From a virus, in the IMG/VR virus record IMGVR_UViG_3300036851_000503, positions 1 to 36,549 of that record: 36,549 nucleotides of DNA; one strand, 5' to 3'. A program made the translations under genes and the position numbers. Position 1 is the stretch's first letter; each line of letters begins with the position of its first letter. The notes below the pieces were generated by a model that ran no database searches, was not told the DNA's origin, and saw only the letters and a list, made by a program, of their open reading frames with translations. Shown here piece after piece: positions 24,803-31,937 of the stretch.

Positions 24803-26377
24803 TTATTGCTTCCCGTAAAGACCTGTTCTTAGTCTTTCATAACGGTTATTAGATGCTCCAAATTCTCTTGAAAGGACATCATATTCAACGCTGTTAGTGT
24901 GCATGCTGACTACTAATTTGTCTATTAACGCTATCTTGATTGCATCAGCCATTGTATCTGCCAAATCATCATATCGATGGGTGTTATTAGCTGTTATCTT
25001 TGCCATATGGGATAAGAACATCTCCGTGTGTTTTCCATTACTAAGAATTGACACATGTCCATCTCCCACATATCTCTGGCATTCTATAAACCGATCCGTC
25101 TTTGAACCTGATATCCCTGATCTTTCAATGTTCAGAATGCGTATTCCCGGTATTTCCGATAAAGATGATATCAAACCAGTCCCTGATGATTTCTTCTCAA
25201 TAGCGGCCATATTAGGTTGTTTCTTATGTCGCAAACAGTTATTCCAAAAGTCAAAGAATTCCCTTTGTAAGTCTTTAGGCTCAATTCTCATTTGAATAGC
25301 ATCAATACAATGAATGGCGTATTTACCTTGCACTATTGTGTTATTGAACTTAACTGGATAAATACCCCAGAATGACATAGCCGTATAATCTGCATATTGC
25401 TTCTGAGATTCAGCACTATCTACAGTAACAAAGGTTGATAAGAACTCAGGTTCTTCATAGAGAATCTTGAACCAATCCTTACGGAATAACGATCCACCTG
25501 TAGGCTGAGGATTCTGTTGTTGCTGCGCCCAAAAGGTATATGGGTTGACTTCACGCTCAATCAATAATTGTTCGCGCGATATGATATGAGGAGCTAATGC
25601 ATTCTCAGCTTCATCAAGACCTGGAAGAATTACATGGCGCCAATTCTGCCCGTCTTTCCCATCAATAATAAATTGGCAAATATCTCCTTCATGCAATCTT
25701 TGTCCCAGCAACACTGATCCTACATACGTACTACGTTTTCGCATCTTAATAGTTTCATTGTAATTACGAATAACGCTTTCTCTTCGCACATCAGAATGCA
25801 CTTCATCTGGCTTATGCAAATCATCCATGATTGGTAATCCAGAGAATCTAGGATTTCCTTTGGAATCCAATGCAGTTTGTAATCCCGCATTAAGACCTGT
25901 AATAGAACCTGCACTGCCTTTTGCAACTGTTCTACCTGATCCTGGTTTTGTATCATGGATTACACGAAAATCACCTCGTGCTGAAGAAGTTGGATCAATT
26001 CTACATTTGAACAAACGATGAAACAAAGGCAACTGCATAATGGCTTTAATTTCAGCTGTGTGGGTTTCTGCAAGTTCTGACGAATAAGAGATATAAATAA
26101 ACTGACAATCATGATAATGCGCATAAGCCCAACTTACAAAATAAGTTAATAGAGTTGATTTACCGCAACCAGGAGGAATATTTACAATTAAATTAGATGT
26201 TTCAAGTCTAAATAAAGAAACAAGCTCACGACAGACAGTGAGAACATGTGATTCACGACCAATTACATTTCGAACTTCAAACTTACGACCATTGCGCAGG
26301 AAATAAAATGTCTTAATAAACTCAAGCAAACTGCCTTGCAATCTACAAGCTTCTATTTCCAATTCTGATAAAGCCAT
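24803..26377 (-). CDS. terL: Terminase large subunit, 524 aa
   Basis: ATG 26377, one base overlap with TerS. ATPase and nuclease that packages DNA. Walker A is PPGCGKST (about 68-75), Walker B LPIMDD (181-186) with the nearby catalytic acidic pair, coupling motif in the SVLLGQRLHEGD region. RNase H-type nuclease acidic residues are seen in VTVDSAESQ (Asp 320), AAIEKKSSG (Glu 394) and HRYDDLADTMADA (about 470-474). Length is normal for the family. The circularly permuted window ends hint at headful packaging. Confidence 0.92.
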   Translation of the reverse strand: MALSELEIEACRLQGSLLEFIKTFYFLRNGRKFEVRNVIGRESHVLTVCRELVSLFRLETSNLIVNIPPGCGKSTLLTYFVSWAYAHYHDCQFIYISYSSELAETHTAEIKAIMQLPLFHRLFKCRIDPTSSARGDFRVIHDTKPGSGRTVAKGSAGSITGLNAGLQTALDSKGNPRFSGLPIMDDLHKPDEVHSDVRRESVIRNYNETIKMRKRSTYVGSVLLGQRLHEGDICQFIIDGKDGQNWRHVILPGLDEAENALAPHIISREQLLIEREVNPYTFWAQQQQNPQPTGGSLFRKDWFKILYEEPEFLSTFVTVDSAESQKQYADYTAMSFWGIYPVKFNNTIVQGKYAIHCIDAIQMRIEPKDLQREFFDFWNNCLRHKKQPNMAAIEKKSSGTGLISSLSEIPGIRILNIERSGISGSKTDRFIECQRYVGDGHVSILSNGKHTEMFLSHMAKITANNTHRYDDLADTMADAIKIALIDKLVVSMHTNSVEYDVLSREFGASNNRYERLRTGLYGKQ

Positions 26378-26793
26378 TATTCAGCCTTTTCATAAGCTTT
26401 CTTGACTTCTTCTAAGTCTGCAATATTTTGTTTATCTAATACATGTGTAGTAGTTTGTTCGATCTGTTTTTTTTCATGCCATCCAAATCTATTAGCAAAA
26501 TAAAGCTTCACAAGAGGTGCATTTATCTTTGGATTATCAAGATTTGATTTAAGCCATTTTTCCCAAAAAGCCTGTGATTTGCCCTTACTGCGTGTAAATA
26601 CGGCGGAAAATTCTGGATGAACATTGCGCCATTCGCTTATGGTATCCTTACAAACATTAGTTGCTGCAGCAAATTCAATAATAGAATCTCCGCGTGCTAA
26701 TGCTTCTTCAAATAACCTTGGAATATCTGCATGGTATTTAGTTGGTCTTCCACCTTTTGAGTGGGTACAAGTATCATCATGAATATGACTCAT
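26377..26793 (-). CDS. terS: Terminase small subunit-like DNA-binding protein, 138 aa
   Basis: The start ATG 26793 has AAGGGA close upstream; the ATG at 26826 lacks a site. Helix-turn-helix at about residues 35-60 (DSIIEFAAATNVCKDTISEW) preceded by a GGRPTKYH arm, followed by the helical KSQAFWEKWLKSN and KLYFANRFGWHEK segment common to small terminase subunits. It presumably recognises pac DNA and loads TerL, encoded immediately downstream. Confidence 0.8.
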   Translation of the reverse strand: MSHIHDDTCTHSKGGRPTKYHADIPRLFEEALARGDSIIEFAAATNVCKDTISEWRNVHPEFSAVFTRSKGKSQAFWEKWLKSNLDNPKINAPLVKLYFANRFGWHEKKQIEQTTTHVLDKQNIADLEEVKKAYEKAE

Positions 26794-26810
26794 AAAATCC
26801 CTTTTATTCG

Positions 26811-26996
26811 TTATTCTTCGTTCCATTTTGAAAGTAAATAGTTACTTCTTTGCAATTTATATTCTAAATTTGAATATCTAAAAAAACAGTTTTTGCAAAT
26901 CAACCCATCCTTTTCCCATCTTATTTTAGGATTACAGTGAATAGGTCTTCCTAATTCAGATTTTACCTTCTTGCATTTAATGCATTCACTTTTCAT
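26811..26996 (-). CDS. Small zinc-ribbon protein, 61 aa
   Basis: ATG 26996 overlaps the previous stop by 4 bases. Two CxxC pairs (CIKC near residue 5-8 and CKNC near 34-37) with C21 between indicate a zinc ribbon. Followed by a basic helical tail ending SKWNEE. Possibly a transcription or packaging accessory; unknown. Confidence 0.6.
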   Translation of the reverse strand: MKSECIKCKKVKSELGRPIHCNPKIRWEKDGLICKNCFFRYSNLEYKLQRSNYLLSKWNEE

Positions 26997-27274
26997 CCTC
27001 TTGCATACTCTTTCTCAAATTCAATCTCGGCTTCTTCTTTGGTCATTCCCATTTTTACCATCTTACCAATAGCTTCTTTGTATGACTTTGAGCGCTTATC
27101 AATGGGAGGGATAGATTCTTCATTCTTATCTAACCTCTTCAAATAATTAGGATCAGTAATGCATTTGCAGTCTTTAGACATTCCACCTAACGTCTTTAAC
27201 TTCCCTTTACCATTACAAATTGGGCATTTTGGTCCAAGTTCTTTCGAAAAAGCACCAATTGACTTCATTTTCAT
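26993..27274 (-). CDS. Zinc-finger protein with DnaJ-like CxxCxGxG knuckle, 93 aa
   Basis: ATG 27274 with AGGATTAAATTT upstream; the TTG at 27298 is not supported. CPICNGKGKLK and a second pair CKC form a zinc knuckle like the CxxCxGxG element of DnaJ. The rest is a charged helical region with MGMTKEEAEIEFEKEYARG at the end. First gene of the late operon, next to the divergent pilin promoter. Confidence 0.65.
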   Translation of the reverse strand: MKMKSIGAFSKELGPKCPICNGKGKLKTLGGMSKDCKCITDPNYLKRLDKNEESIPPIDKRSKSYKEAIGKMVKMGMTKEEAEIEFEKEYARG

Positions 27275-27365
27275 AAATTTAATCCTATTTTTTACCAAAT
27301 TCTATCTTAAAAAGATTAAAAGTAAAAATATTTAACAATTTCTTATCAAAAAACACACTTTTCTA

Positions 27366-27399
27366 TTGAATTGTTGATATGTTGTTACTATACTAACAA
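27366..27399 (+). promoter_or_regulatory. Promoter with operator for the pilin gene
   Basis: TTGAAT (27366-27371), 17-bp spacer and TATACT (27389-27394) form a good sigma-70 promoter. The -10 lies inside a perfect inverted repeat TTGTTA (27382-27387) and TAACAA (27394-27399), spacer 6, a likely repressor site. The region 27299-27365 toward the divergent late operon is AT-rich without another clear promoter. Confidence 0.65.
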
Positions 27400-27432
27400 T
27401 GTAATGAGTTAAAACAAAAAAAGGAGAATCAA

Positions 27433-27861
27433 ATGCGTAATTCAAAAGGTTTCACTCTAATAGAAATTCTAATAGTTTTAGTAATAATGACTATTTTGGC
27501 TTTAACACTATTGCCTAATATTAAAAAATATAGTCAAAAAGCGCAGTTTGCAGATAATATTACTGCTGCAGCTGCTGTTAAACAGGACGTGGAAATGTGC
27601 ATTGTTCATTATGGCGCTGATTGCGTTCCAGGATCATCAAATGGATCAATCCCAATTACTATTAGTAATTATGGTGGATATGTATCAACTGTAACTGTTT
27701 CACAGGATTTGAACAAAATTACAGCGACTAGTGTCTCTAAGTTTGGTCCTAATAGTGATGCACCTTATACATTTATTTTACAACGTACTGTAAACGCTAA
27801 TGATGTAACTGTTTATTCAGTCGATCCAACAAGTACATGTATTGCAGCGGGGATATGTTAA
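27433..27861 (+). CDS. Type IV pilin-like protein, 142 aa
   Basis: ATG behind AAAGGAG. The N-terminus is a complete class III signal: MRNSK, Gly6, then FTLIE with Glu at mature position 5, followed by a 20-residue hydrophobic helix (ILIVLVIMTILALTLLPNI). Such a protein is cleaved and N-methylated by PilD prepilin peptidase and assembled into type IV pili or related pseudopili. Cysteines 56, 64, 136 and 142 could form two disulfides, the last as the C-terminal loop of pilins. It has its own promoter, is the first plus-strand gene and is not part of the virion operon. Minor pilin, pseudopilin or superinfection-exclusion role cannot be decided from sequence. Confidence 0.85.
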   Translation: MRNSKGFTLIEILIVLVIMTILALTLLPNIKKYSQKAQFADNITAAAAVKQDVEMCIVHYGADCVPGSSNGSIPITISNYGGYVSTVTVSQDLNKITATSVSKFGPNSDAPYTFILQRTVNANDVTVYSVDPTSTCIAAGIC

Positions 27862-27953
27862 TGGGTGAAAAGTTTTTTAAATTTTTGGTATACAGTTGTA
27901 TTTTTTCATTAGCAATATGGATGATACTAATAACCATTAAAGTATTTTTATAA
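27861..27953 (+). CDS. Single-pass membrane peptide, 30 aa
   Basis: ATG shares a base with the pilin stop (TAATG), implying coupled translation. Almost entirely one hydrophobic helix (FKFLVYSCIFSLAIWMILIT) with a short basic start. It could be a pilin partner or membrane anchor. Too short for family assignment. Confidence 0.5.
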   Translation: MGEKFFKFLVYSCIFSLAIWMILITIKVFL

Positions 27954-27963
27954 ATAGCTTTAC

Positions 27964-28095
27964 GACAAAAGTGGCGTTGACAGTGAAACGCATGGTGGTT
28001 CTCGAGAATACGCGATTCTCTAAATGATGATCCCGACACATAATATCATCATTCGAGTAAACAGTGTCTAGCCGGTTCAATTCCGGCCTTTTGTC
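27964..28095 (+). ncRNA. tRNA-like structured RNA, 132 nt
   Basis: 5' GACAAAAG (27964-27971) pairs with 3' CTTTTGTC (28088-28095), a perfect 8-bp acceptor-like stem. The T arm is canonical: GCCGG (28071-28075), loop TTCAATT, CCGGC (28083-28087). A D-arm-like hairpin GCGTT/AACGC (27974-27978, 27987-27991) follows the stem. The middle is non-canonical: a hairpin GAGAA-TACGCGA-TTCTC (28004-28020, 7-nt loop without U33) and a 9-bp hairpin AATGATGAT/ATCATCATT (28023-28053); an alternative stem GACAC/GTGTC (28035-28039, 28064-28068) exists. No CCA is encoded. It could be a degenerate tRNA, a tRNA with an insertion, or a tRNA mimic. Anticodon not assignable. Confidence 0.6.
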
Positions 28096-28115
28096 ACTTT
28101 AATAGGAGAAATTAA

Positions 28116-28229
28116 ATGAAAAATGAAAAAGAATGCGACAGTTGCGCATGTGGAAGACAACCTATTTGTGTTGGTGGGAATCAATGTTCTTTATATGAAG
28201 AAGAGCTAGAAGAAAAAGGAGAATTTTAA
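28116..28229 (+). CDS. Cysteine-rich mini-protein, 37 aa
   Basis: ATG after TAGGAGAAATT, directly following the tRNA-like RNA. The N-terminal half has four or five Cys (CDSCACG, C18, C24) and could bind zinc. The C-terminus is acidic (EEELEEKGEF). The stop abuts the next ATG. Unknown function. Confidence 0.55.
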   Translation: MKNEKECDSCACGRQPICVGGNQCSLYEEELEEKGEF

Positions 28230-28418
28230 ATGAATATCTCGGAAATAAAAGAATGGGAACTAACGTATGCCATTCTTAAAAGAGATCTTAAAAAACTAAA
28301 AAAAGAAGTCTCCGAACATCCTGATCATGTAAAACTTCTAAAGCACTATTTAGAAGGTATTGAAGAAATTATTAAAGAATTACGAACAGATATGGAGAAG
28401 CAAAATGAGTATTTCTGA
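28230..28418 (+). CDS. Coiled-coil small protein, 62 aa
   Basis: ATG directly after the previous stop, with AAGGAG in the preceding coding end. Charged heptad-like sequence (AILKRDLKKLKKEVSEHPDH) suggests a two-helix coiled coil. No family recognised. Overlaps the next gene by 14 bases. Confidence 0.55.
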   Translation: MNISEIKEWELTYAILKRDLKKLKKEVSEHPDHVKLLKHYLEGIEEIIKELRTDMEKQNEYF

Positions 28419-28668
28419 TTTAGTAAATCAAACTGAAGAAATTTCAATGGAAAATATTGTAAAACCTAATAATGAAAAATCAAAAGCGCTTTTTAGAATT
28501 ATTAGAAAAGGAACATTTTGGTATTTACAGAAAAAACATACTTTCTGGAAATTTACTTTTTGGAAAAATATAAGTTATCACACTTATTTTCAGTTTTGTG
28601 AAGAAGAATTACAAGCATATTCTGAAGTTGATATTTACTACGATAAAAATAAACAGGAAATAAAATAG
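28405..28668 (+). CDS. Hypothetical protein, 87 aa
   Basis: ATG 28405 with GGAG at 28394-28397 upstream; the longer frame from 28360 is an overlap artefact. Aromatic- and Lys-rich centre (FWYLQKKHTFWKFTFWKN). No known domain. Its stop overlaps the next GTG. Confidence 0.5.
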   Translation: MSISDLVNQTEEISMENIVKPNNEKSKALFRIIRKGTFWYLQKKHTFWKFTFWKNISYHTYFQFCEEELQAYSEVDIYYDKNKQEIK

Positions 28669-28973
28669 TGAATTTGTTAGAAAAAGAACAAAATTTATTC
28701 AATGAAGCAGATATAAATCTGATTGAATATATTTTACATATAGTTAGAGAAAGTAGAACAAAAAAGAGAATTGAAGTAAGACTTCAAGGATTATTAAGAT
28801 TCAGACAAGAGAGAGATTCAAACTGTATTACTTATACTAAAGAGATGATTAATGATTATATTTCCGAAAAGAAAGAAAATAAACCAACAAATCCCCCCGA
28901 CCCCCCTTACGGGAAGCACCGTTTTAGAACGGCAAAGAACGAAACAAAACATAAGAAAACAGGCATAGAATAA
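28668..28973 (+). CDS. Hypothetical protein, 101 aa
   Basis: GTG start overlaps the previous stop (TAGTG). Helical N-terminal two thirds (IEYILHIVRESRTKKRIEVR) and a Pro/Lys-rich disordered tail with PTNPPDPP. Coding around 28890-28910 has a G/C-rich stretch unlike its neighbours. Function unknown. Confidence 0.5.
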   Translation: MNLLEKEQNLFNEADINLIEYILHIVRESRTKKRIEVRLQGLLRFRQERDSNCITYTKEMINDYISEKKENKPTNPPDPPYGKHRFRTAKNETKHKKTGIE

Positions 28974-29004
28974 AACAGCTAAAAACAGAAAGCAAGAGGA
29001 AATT

Positions 29005-29202
29005 ATGGGAGCACCCCTTCAGAAATTAACCGACCCCTTCTGGTCAAATGTAAGACAATTTAGAATTACGAATGGATTATCAACATCTCGCTTTGCCGAA
29101 ATGGTAGGAGTAAGTGAAAGCTATCTTTCAAACATAGAGCGGAGTAAATATCTCGCAAATGATTCTGTGCTCCAAAAAATTAAAAAGCTTATCAACACTT
29201 AA
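29005..29202 (+). CDS. XRE/Cro-family helix-turn-helix regulator, 65 aa
   Basis: ATG behind AAGAGGAAATT. Compact Cro/C1-type domain: WSNVRQFRITNGLSTSRFAE opens the fold, SRFAEMVGVSESYLSNIER is the helix-turn-helix (about residues 27-46) with the SYLSNIE recognition helix, then a short last helix. No dimerisation or sensor domain, so it is more Cro-like than a full repressor. It might act on the pilin-gene operator or the early promoters; this is a guess from position. Confidence 0.82.
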   Translation: MGAPLQKLTDPFWSNVRQFRITNGLSTSRFAEMVGVSESYLSNIERSKYLANDSVLQKIKKLINT

Positions 29203-29225
29203 TTAAAATTAAAAAGGACGATTAC

Positions 29226-29414
29226 ATGAAAGTTTATAAAATAGTTCATAGAGAATTTGGATCACTTGCTCATTATCCAGATACCGAAAAGGAAGCCCGG
29301 GATTTAATTGAGCTCTTAACTAGAAATAATATTAATGAAAAAAAACAATATTACATCAAGGACATCAGTTATGGACATCAAAAACAGAAGAATAACACGC
29401 TCTATTGCGTTTAG
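29226..29414 (+). CDS. Small hypothetical protein, 62 aa
   Basis: ATG after AAAGGACG. The product starts MKVYKIVHREFGSLAHYPD and has a central KEARDLIELL helix, a compact alpha/beta layout. The 3' end overlaps the following RHH gene by 44 bases. No family assignment. Confidence 0.5.
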   Translation: MKVYKIVHREFGSLAHYPDTEKEARDLIELLTRNNINEKKQYYIKDISYGHQKQKNNTLYCV

Positions 29415-29535
29415 TGAATATGATCTTCAACTTCTCGAAAAACTAGAAAATAGAATGGGAGAAAGTAGATCATCTATTATAAGACGCGCGGTACTTGAGT
29501 TTTATTTAAATCATTACACCAAGGAAAAACAATGA
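29371..29535 (+). CDS. Ribbon-helix-helix (CopG/Arc-type) DNA-binding protein, 54 aa
   Basis: ATG 29371 is preferred over ATG 29335 because CAAGGACATCAGTT precedes it. A basic N-terminal strand (RRITRSIAFSEYDLQLL) is followed by two helices, EYDLQLLEKLENRMGESRSS and IIRRAVLEFYLNHY, the MetJ/Arc/CopG layout. Likely a dimeric transcription factor or antitoxin-like regulator; no toxin partner is recognisable next to it. Confidence 0.75.
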   Translation: MDIKNRRITRSIAFSEYDLQLLEKLENRMGESRSSIIRRAVLEFYLNHYTKEKQ

Positions 29536-29708
29536 TTCTCAGAGAGATTTTAATTTCAGTAAATATTACAATGGTCATTTGGATGAGCATTAATTTATCT
29601 AAATTTTATACTTTAGAATCATTTCATAGCTTTAAATATATATTAATATGTGTTGTTGCGCTTTTTGCAAATATATTTGCTCTTTTGAATAATATTTTTA
29701 GTTGGTAA
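29532..29708 (+). CDS. Small membrane protein with two hydrophobic segments, 58 aa
   Basis: ATG overlaps the stop of the RHH gene. Hydrophobic segments at about residues 4-20 and 35-56 with a polar loop between. No family. Part of the run of tiny membrane genes in this accessory operon. Confidence 0.5.
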   Translation: MILREILISVNITMVIWMSINLSKFYTLESFHSFKYILICVVALFANIFALLNNIFSW

Positions 29709-29712
29709 AAAT

Positions 29713-29991
29713 ATGGGAAAGTTAATATTAATATTAGACGATAAAAAACTTTCTTCTATTATAAGAATATTTGATTTATTTGAAGAATATAAATTTATAG
29801 GAATTCTGGTAACAAAAATTACAAAAAATAATAAGTTTTTAAAATGGAAGGAAAATGATAAGTTTAAAATATCGGAACAAATATTGAACAATGAAAAATA
29901 TAAAATACATACAGATTATAAAGATTTTCTTATTTCGGATGGTTATCATTTTATGAAATTAGAATATTTCTGTAATATGCAAATAATATGA
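29713..29991 (+). CDS. Hypothetical protein, 92 aa
   Basis: ATG 5 bases after the previous stop. Lys/Ile/Asn/Phe-rich alpha/beta product with a hydrophobic strand at the start (MGKLILILDD). Overall composition matches the AT-rich early genes. No family recognised. Confidence 0.5.
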   Translation: MGKLILILDDKKLSSIIRIFDLFEEYKFIGILVTKITKNNKFLKWKENDKFKISEQILNNEKYKIHTDYKDFLISDGYHFMKLEYFCNMQII

Positions 29992-30004
29992 GAGATATAA
30001 ACAA

Positions 30005-30157
30005 ATGAGATGGCTAGTAGGATTTATTGGATGGATAATATTAGAGATAATTGCACATTATTTAGGATTTGAACTTAATATAAAAATATTATTGTTAATT
30101 TTAGCATCTATTATATGGGGACAAATATACCAAGCATTAGATTTTTGGAGAGAATAA
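30005..30157 (+). CDS. Two-segment membrane peptide, 50 aa
   Basis: ATG 30005 in the AT-rich accessory operon. Hydrophobic helices at about residues 4-20 and 26-42 (INKILLLILASIIWG-like), short polar ends. The stop abuts the next ATG. Confidence 0.5.
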   Translation: MRWLVGFIGWIILEIIAHYLGFELNIKILLLILASIIWGQIYQALDFWRE

Positions 30158-30508
30158 ATGACGTACCTAGAAGAAATATTTTTGCGAATAATTAAAGCTA
30201 CCAAAGATAAAACTATTAAGAAAATTTTAGAAGATGAGAAAAAGTCATTAAATGAAGAGCGCTTAAAAATTGCTAAAAAAACTTTGTATATTTTTGAGTG
30301 TTTTTTTGAGAGAATTTCTTACACTCAACGATGGAATGATATTGATTGTGACTCAAAATTCTATTATGTGGAGTTAAATGATTTTAAAAATATATATCCT
30401 TATTATTGGAGAATAAAAAAAACAAACACTAAAATAATCAAAGTAGTTGAATCATTAAATGAAAGCGAAAAAATAATTAATGAAAAAATTAGACAATTGG
30501 AGAATTAA
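30158..30508 (+). CDS. Hypothetical helical protein, 116 aa
   Basis: ATG directly after the previous stop (GAGAATAA context gives a weak site). Highly charged, helical N-terminal half (LRIIKATKDKTIKKILEDEK), aromatic centre with YYWRIKKT, and a helical tail. No recognisable family. Confidence 0.5.
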   Translation: MTYLEEIFLRIIKATKDKTIKKILEDEKKSLNEERLKIAKKTLYIFECFFERISYTQRWNDIDCDSKFYYVELNDFKNIYPYYWRIKKTNTKIIKVVESLNESEKIINEKIRQLEN

Positions 30509-30685
30509 ATGAAAACAGAAATAGAGTGGTTTAAGCCTGAAGAAAAAAAGCCTATTGAACAAGGATATTATTCTGTGCTTGTAATATATAATCATGGTAC
30601 ATCGATAGCTATTTATTCTGCATCTCATGATAGGTATACATTAATAAATGAATTTTATAGCTCCATTTATGATATACAAGGATGA
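30509..30685 (+). CDS. Small protein resembling DUF551, 58 aa
   Basis: ATG abuts the previous stop, GGAG nearby. The pattern WFKPEEKKPIEQGYYSVLVI recalls the phage DUF551 family (W..pEe.lP..g..VlV), here shortened at the C-terminus. DUF551 function is unknown to me. Assignment is tentative. Confidence 0.5.
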   Translation: MKTEIEWFKPEEKKPIEQGYYSVLVIYNHGTSIAIYSASHDRYTLINEFYSSIYDIQG

Positions 30686-30705
30686 GCTTATTTACCGGAG
30701 ATTTA

Positions 30706-30855
30706 ATGAATAAAACAATTCTTATTACTCACGAAATTATTGGAAGGTTTGAAAATGAACCTGAAAAATATGGAGATTCTTTCCCAGAAATAATTGAAAA
30801 AAAACAGTTAAGTATTTATGATGAAATATCCTATATCCTAAAAAAAAGAAATTAA
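30706..30855 (+). CDS. Small acidic protein, 49 aa
   Basis: ATG with CCGGAGATTTA upstream. Acidic product (IIGRFENEPEKYGDSFPEII) without a known domain. An additional 13-codon frame starts at 30859 and is not called. Confidence 0.45.
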   Translation: MNKTILITHEIIGRFENEPEKYGDSFPEIIEKKQLSIYDEISYILKKRN

Positions 30856-30874
30856 ATAATGAGTAAATGGATAA

Positions 30875-31087
30875 ATGTTGAAAAATATCTTGTTTTATAA
30901 AATTCCTGACTTTAAATATTTTTTACAACATCTTTATTTATTGAAAGATGATGAACAAGTTGAAAAAGTATTAATTTTATATACCAAAGAAAATGAACTA
31001 AAATTCATGGAAATTTTACATTCTATGGGAATGTCCCTTGCAGCGATTGACCTGGGAAAAATAATAATATGCGGAATAAAAATATAA
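30875..31087 (+). CDS. Hypothetical protein, 70 aa
   Basis: ATG 30875 within a stretch lacking a clear ribosome-binding site. Alpha/beta-like sequence with EQVEKVLILYTKENELKFME and a Gly-rich end (GKIIICGIKI). A short frame at 30859 (MSKWINVEKYLVL) in another frame may be the true beginning if a base is missing. Low certainty. Confidence 0.4.
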   Translation: MLKNILFYKIPDFKYFLQHLYLLKDDEQVEKVLILYTKENELKFMEILHSMGMSLAAIDLGKIIICGIKI

Positions 31088-31162
31088 TTTGTGATCCCAT
31101 TTGATGATTTTTTAAAAGAATATAATGAATTATTAATGATAAAAAATAGAGGAGATTTAATA

Positions 31163-31318
31163 ATGCTAAAAAGAACAGATGCATCATTTTTTAAAAGAAC
31201 AGCTAATGGAGTTATATCTACTAAAACTATTAAAGAAGTTAAAATAACCACACCAAAAGAAGTTAGTGAATCAAAAAATTTTATTAATGATATTCCATTT
31301 TTTCTTGCATGGATATAA
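31163..31318 (+). CDS. Small basic protein, 51 aa
   Basis: ATG 31163 with AGAGGAGATTTAATA upstream decides the start; a GTG at 31091 would extend the frame by 24 codons. Basic, Thr/Lys-rich (MLKRTDASFFKRTANGVIST) ending in hydrophobic PFFLAWI. Function unknown. Confidence 0.5.
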   Translation: MLKRTDASFFKRTANGVISTKTIKEVKITTPKEVSESKNFINDIPFFLAWI

Positions 31319-31321
31319 AAA

Positions 31322-31687
31322 ATGATCATAACTAAAATAGATAATGAAAGTATCTATCAAAAAGAAAAAAATATTGAAATATCTGTATTTGATAAACAAC
31401 GCGGATTTATGATTAAAGAGAACTTTAATATACAACAAAAGTTATATATAGATTTAAATCCATTTGTAGCATATACATGTAATTTTTTAACAACTTATGC
31501 CCCCGGATTTGAAGAGTATGATAATTTCACATTTTACGGTAAAAGAATTCCTCTAAAAAAAGAATTAAGGGAATATATAAATGAACAAAATAGAATTTTA
31601 AACATTCCTCATGAAAATGAGGAAATAAAACAAAAAATTGATAAAAAAATAAAAGAGATTGAAGAATTATATAAACAATTAAAATGA
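31322..31687 (+). CDS. Hypothetical protein, 121 aa
   Basis: ATG 3 bases after the previous stop. Mixed sequence with a central NPFVAYTCNFLTTYAPGFEE and a charged coiled-coil C-terminus (NEEIKQKIDKKIKEIEELYK). No family recognised. Last well-supported gene of the plus-strand accessory operon. Confidence 0.55.
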   Translation: MIITKIDNESIYQKEKNIEISVFDKQRGFMIKENFNIQQKLYIDLNPFVAYTCNFLTTYAPGFEEYDNFTFYGKRIPLKKELREYINEQNRILNIPHENEEIKQKIDKKIKEIEELYKQLK

Positions 31688-31700
31688 AGGATAAAAAATA

Positions 31701-31937
31701 ATGGATTATGGATCACCACCTGTTTTAATAAAAAGTATTATATTAGGAATTTTATTATATTTAGGATTATCGTATTTATTCCATTTCAAAAATGTTAACT
31801 CGTCTCACGGGGTTCAGGAAGTATTATATTGTCAGAAGATCCCTTTACATAATTTTTATGAATGCCGCTCGAAATCATACCACCAAAATAATAACCTACT
31901 ACTAAAAATGCAAGTGATGAAATCTGAGTCGCCATAA
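31701..31937 (+). CDS. Possible membrane peptide overlapping the holin gene end
   Basis: ATG 31701 opens a frame with one hydrophobic helix (LIKSIILGILLYLGLSYLF). After codon 31 it runs antisense to the holin gene for 143 bases. Only the unique first part looks like a normal gene; the tail may be an extension after loss of a stop. Weak call. Confidence 0.35.
   Translation: MDYGSPPVLIKSIILGILLYLGLSYLFHFKNVNSSHGVQEVLYCQKIPLHNFYECRSKSYHQNNNLLLKMQVMKSESP

Noticed and set aside
24897-25295. Plus-strand 132-codon frame opposite TerL
   Set aside because: Complements the conserved TerL frame; no ribosome-binding site.
27797-28039. Minus-strand 80-codon frame across the pilin end and tRNA-like RNA
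   Set aside because: It crosses a structured RNA and the pilin gene, and has no ribosome-binding site.
28071-28095. T arm plus acceptor end as an attP site copied from a host tRNA
   Set aside because: The 5' acceptor strand also matches and no integrase is present, so a full RNA is the better explanation.
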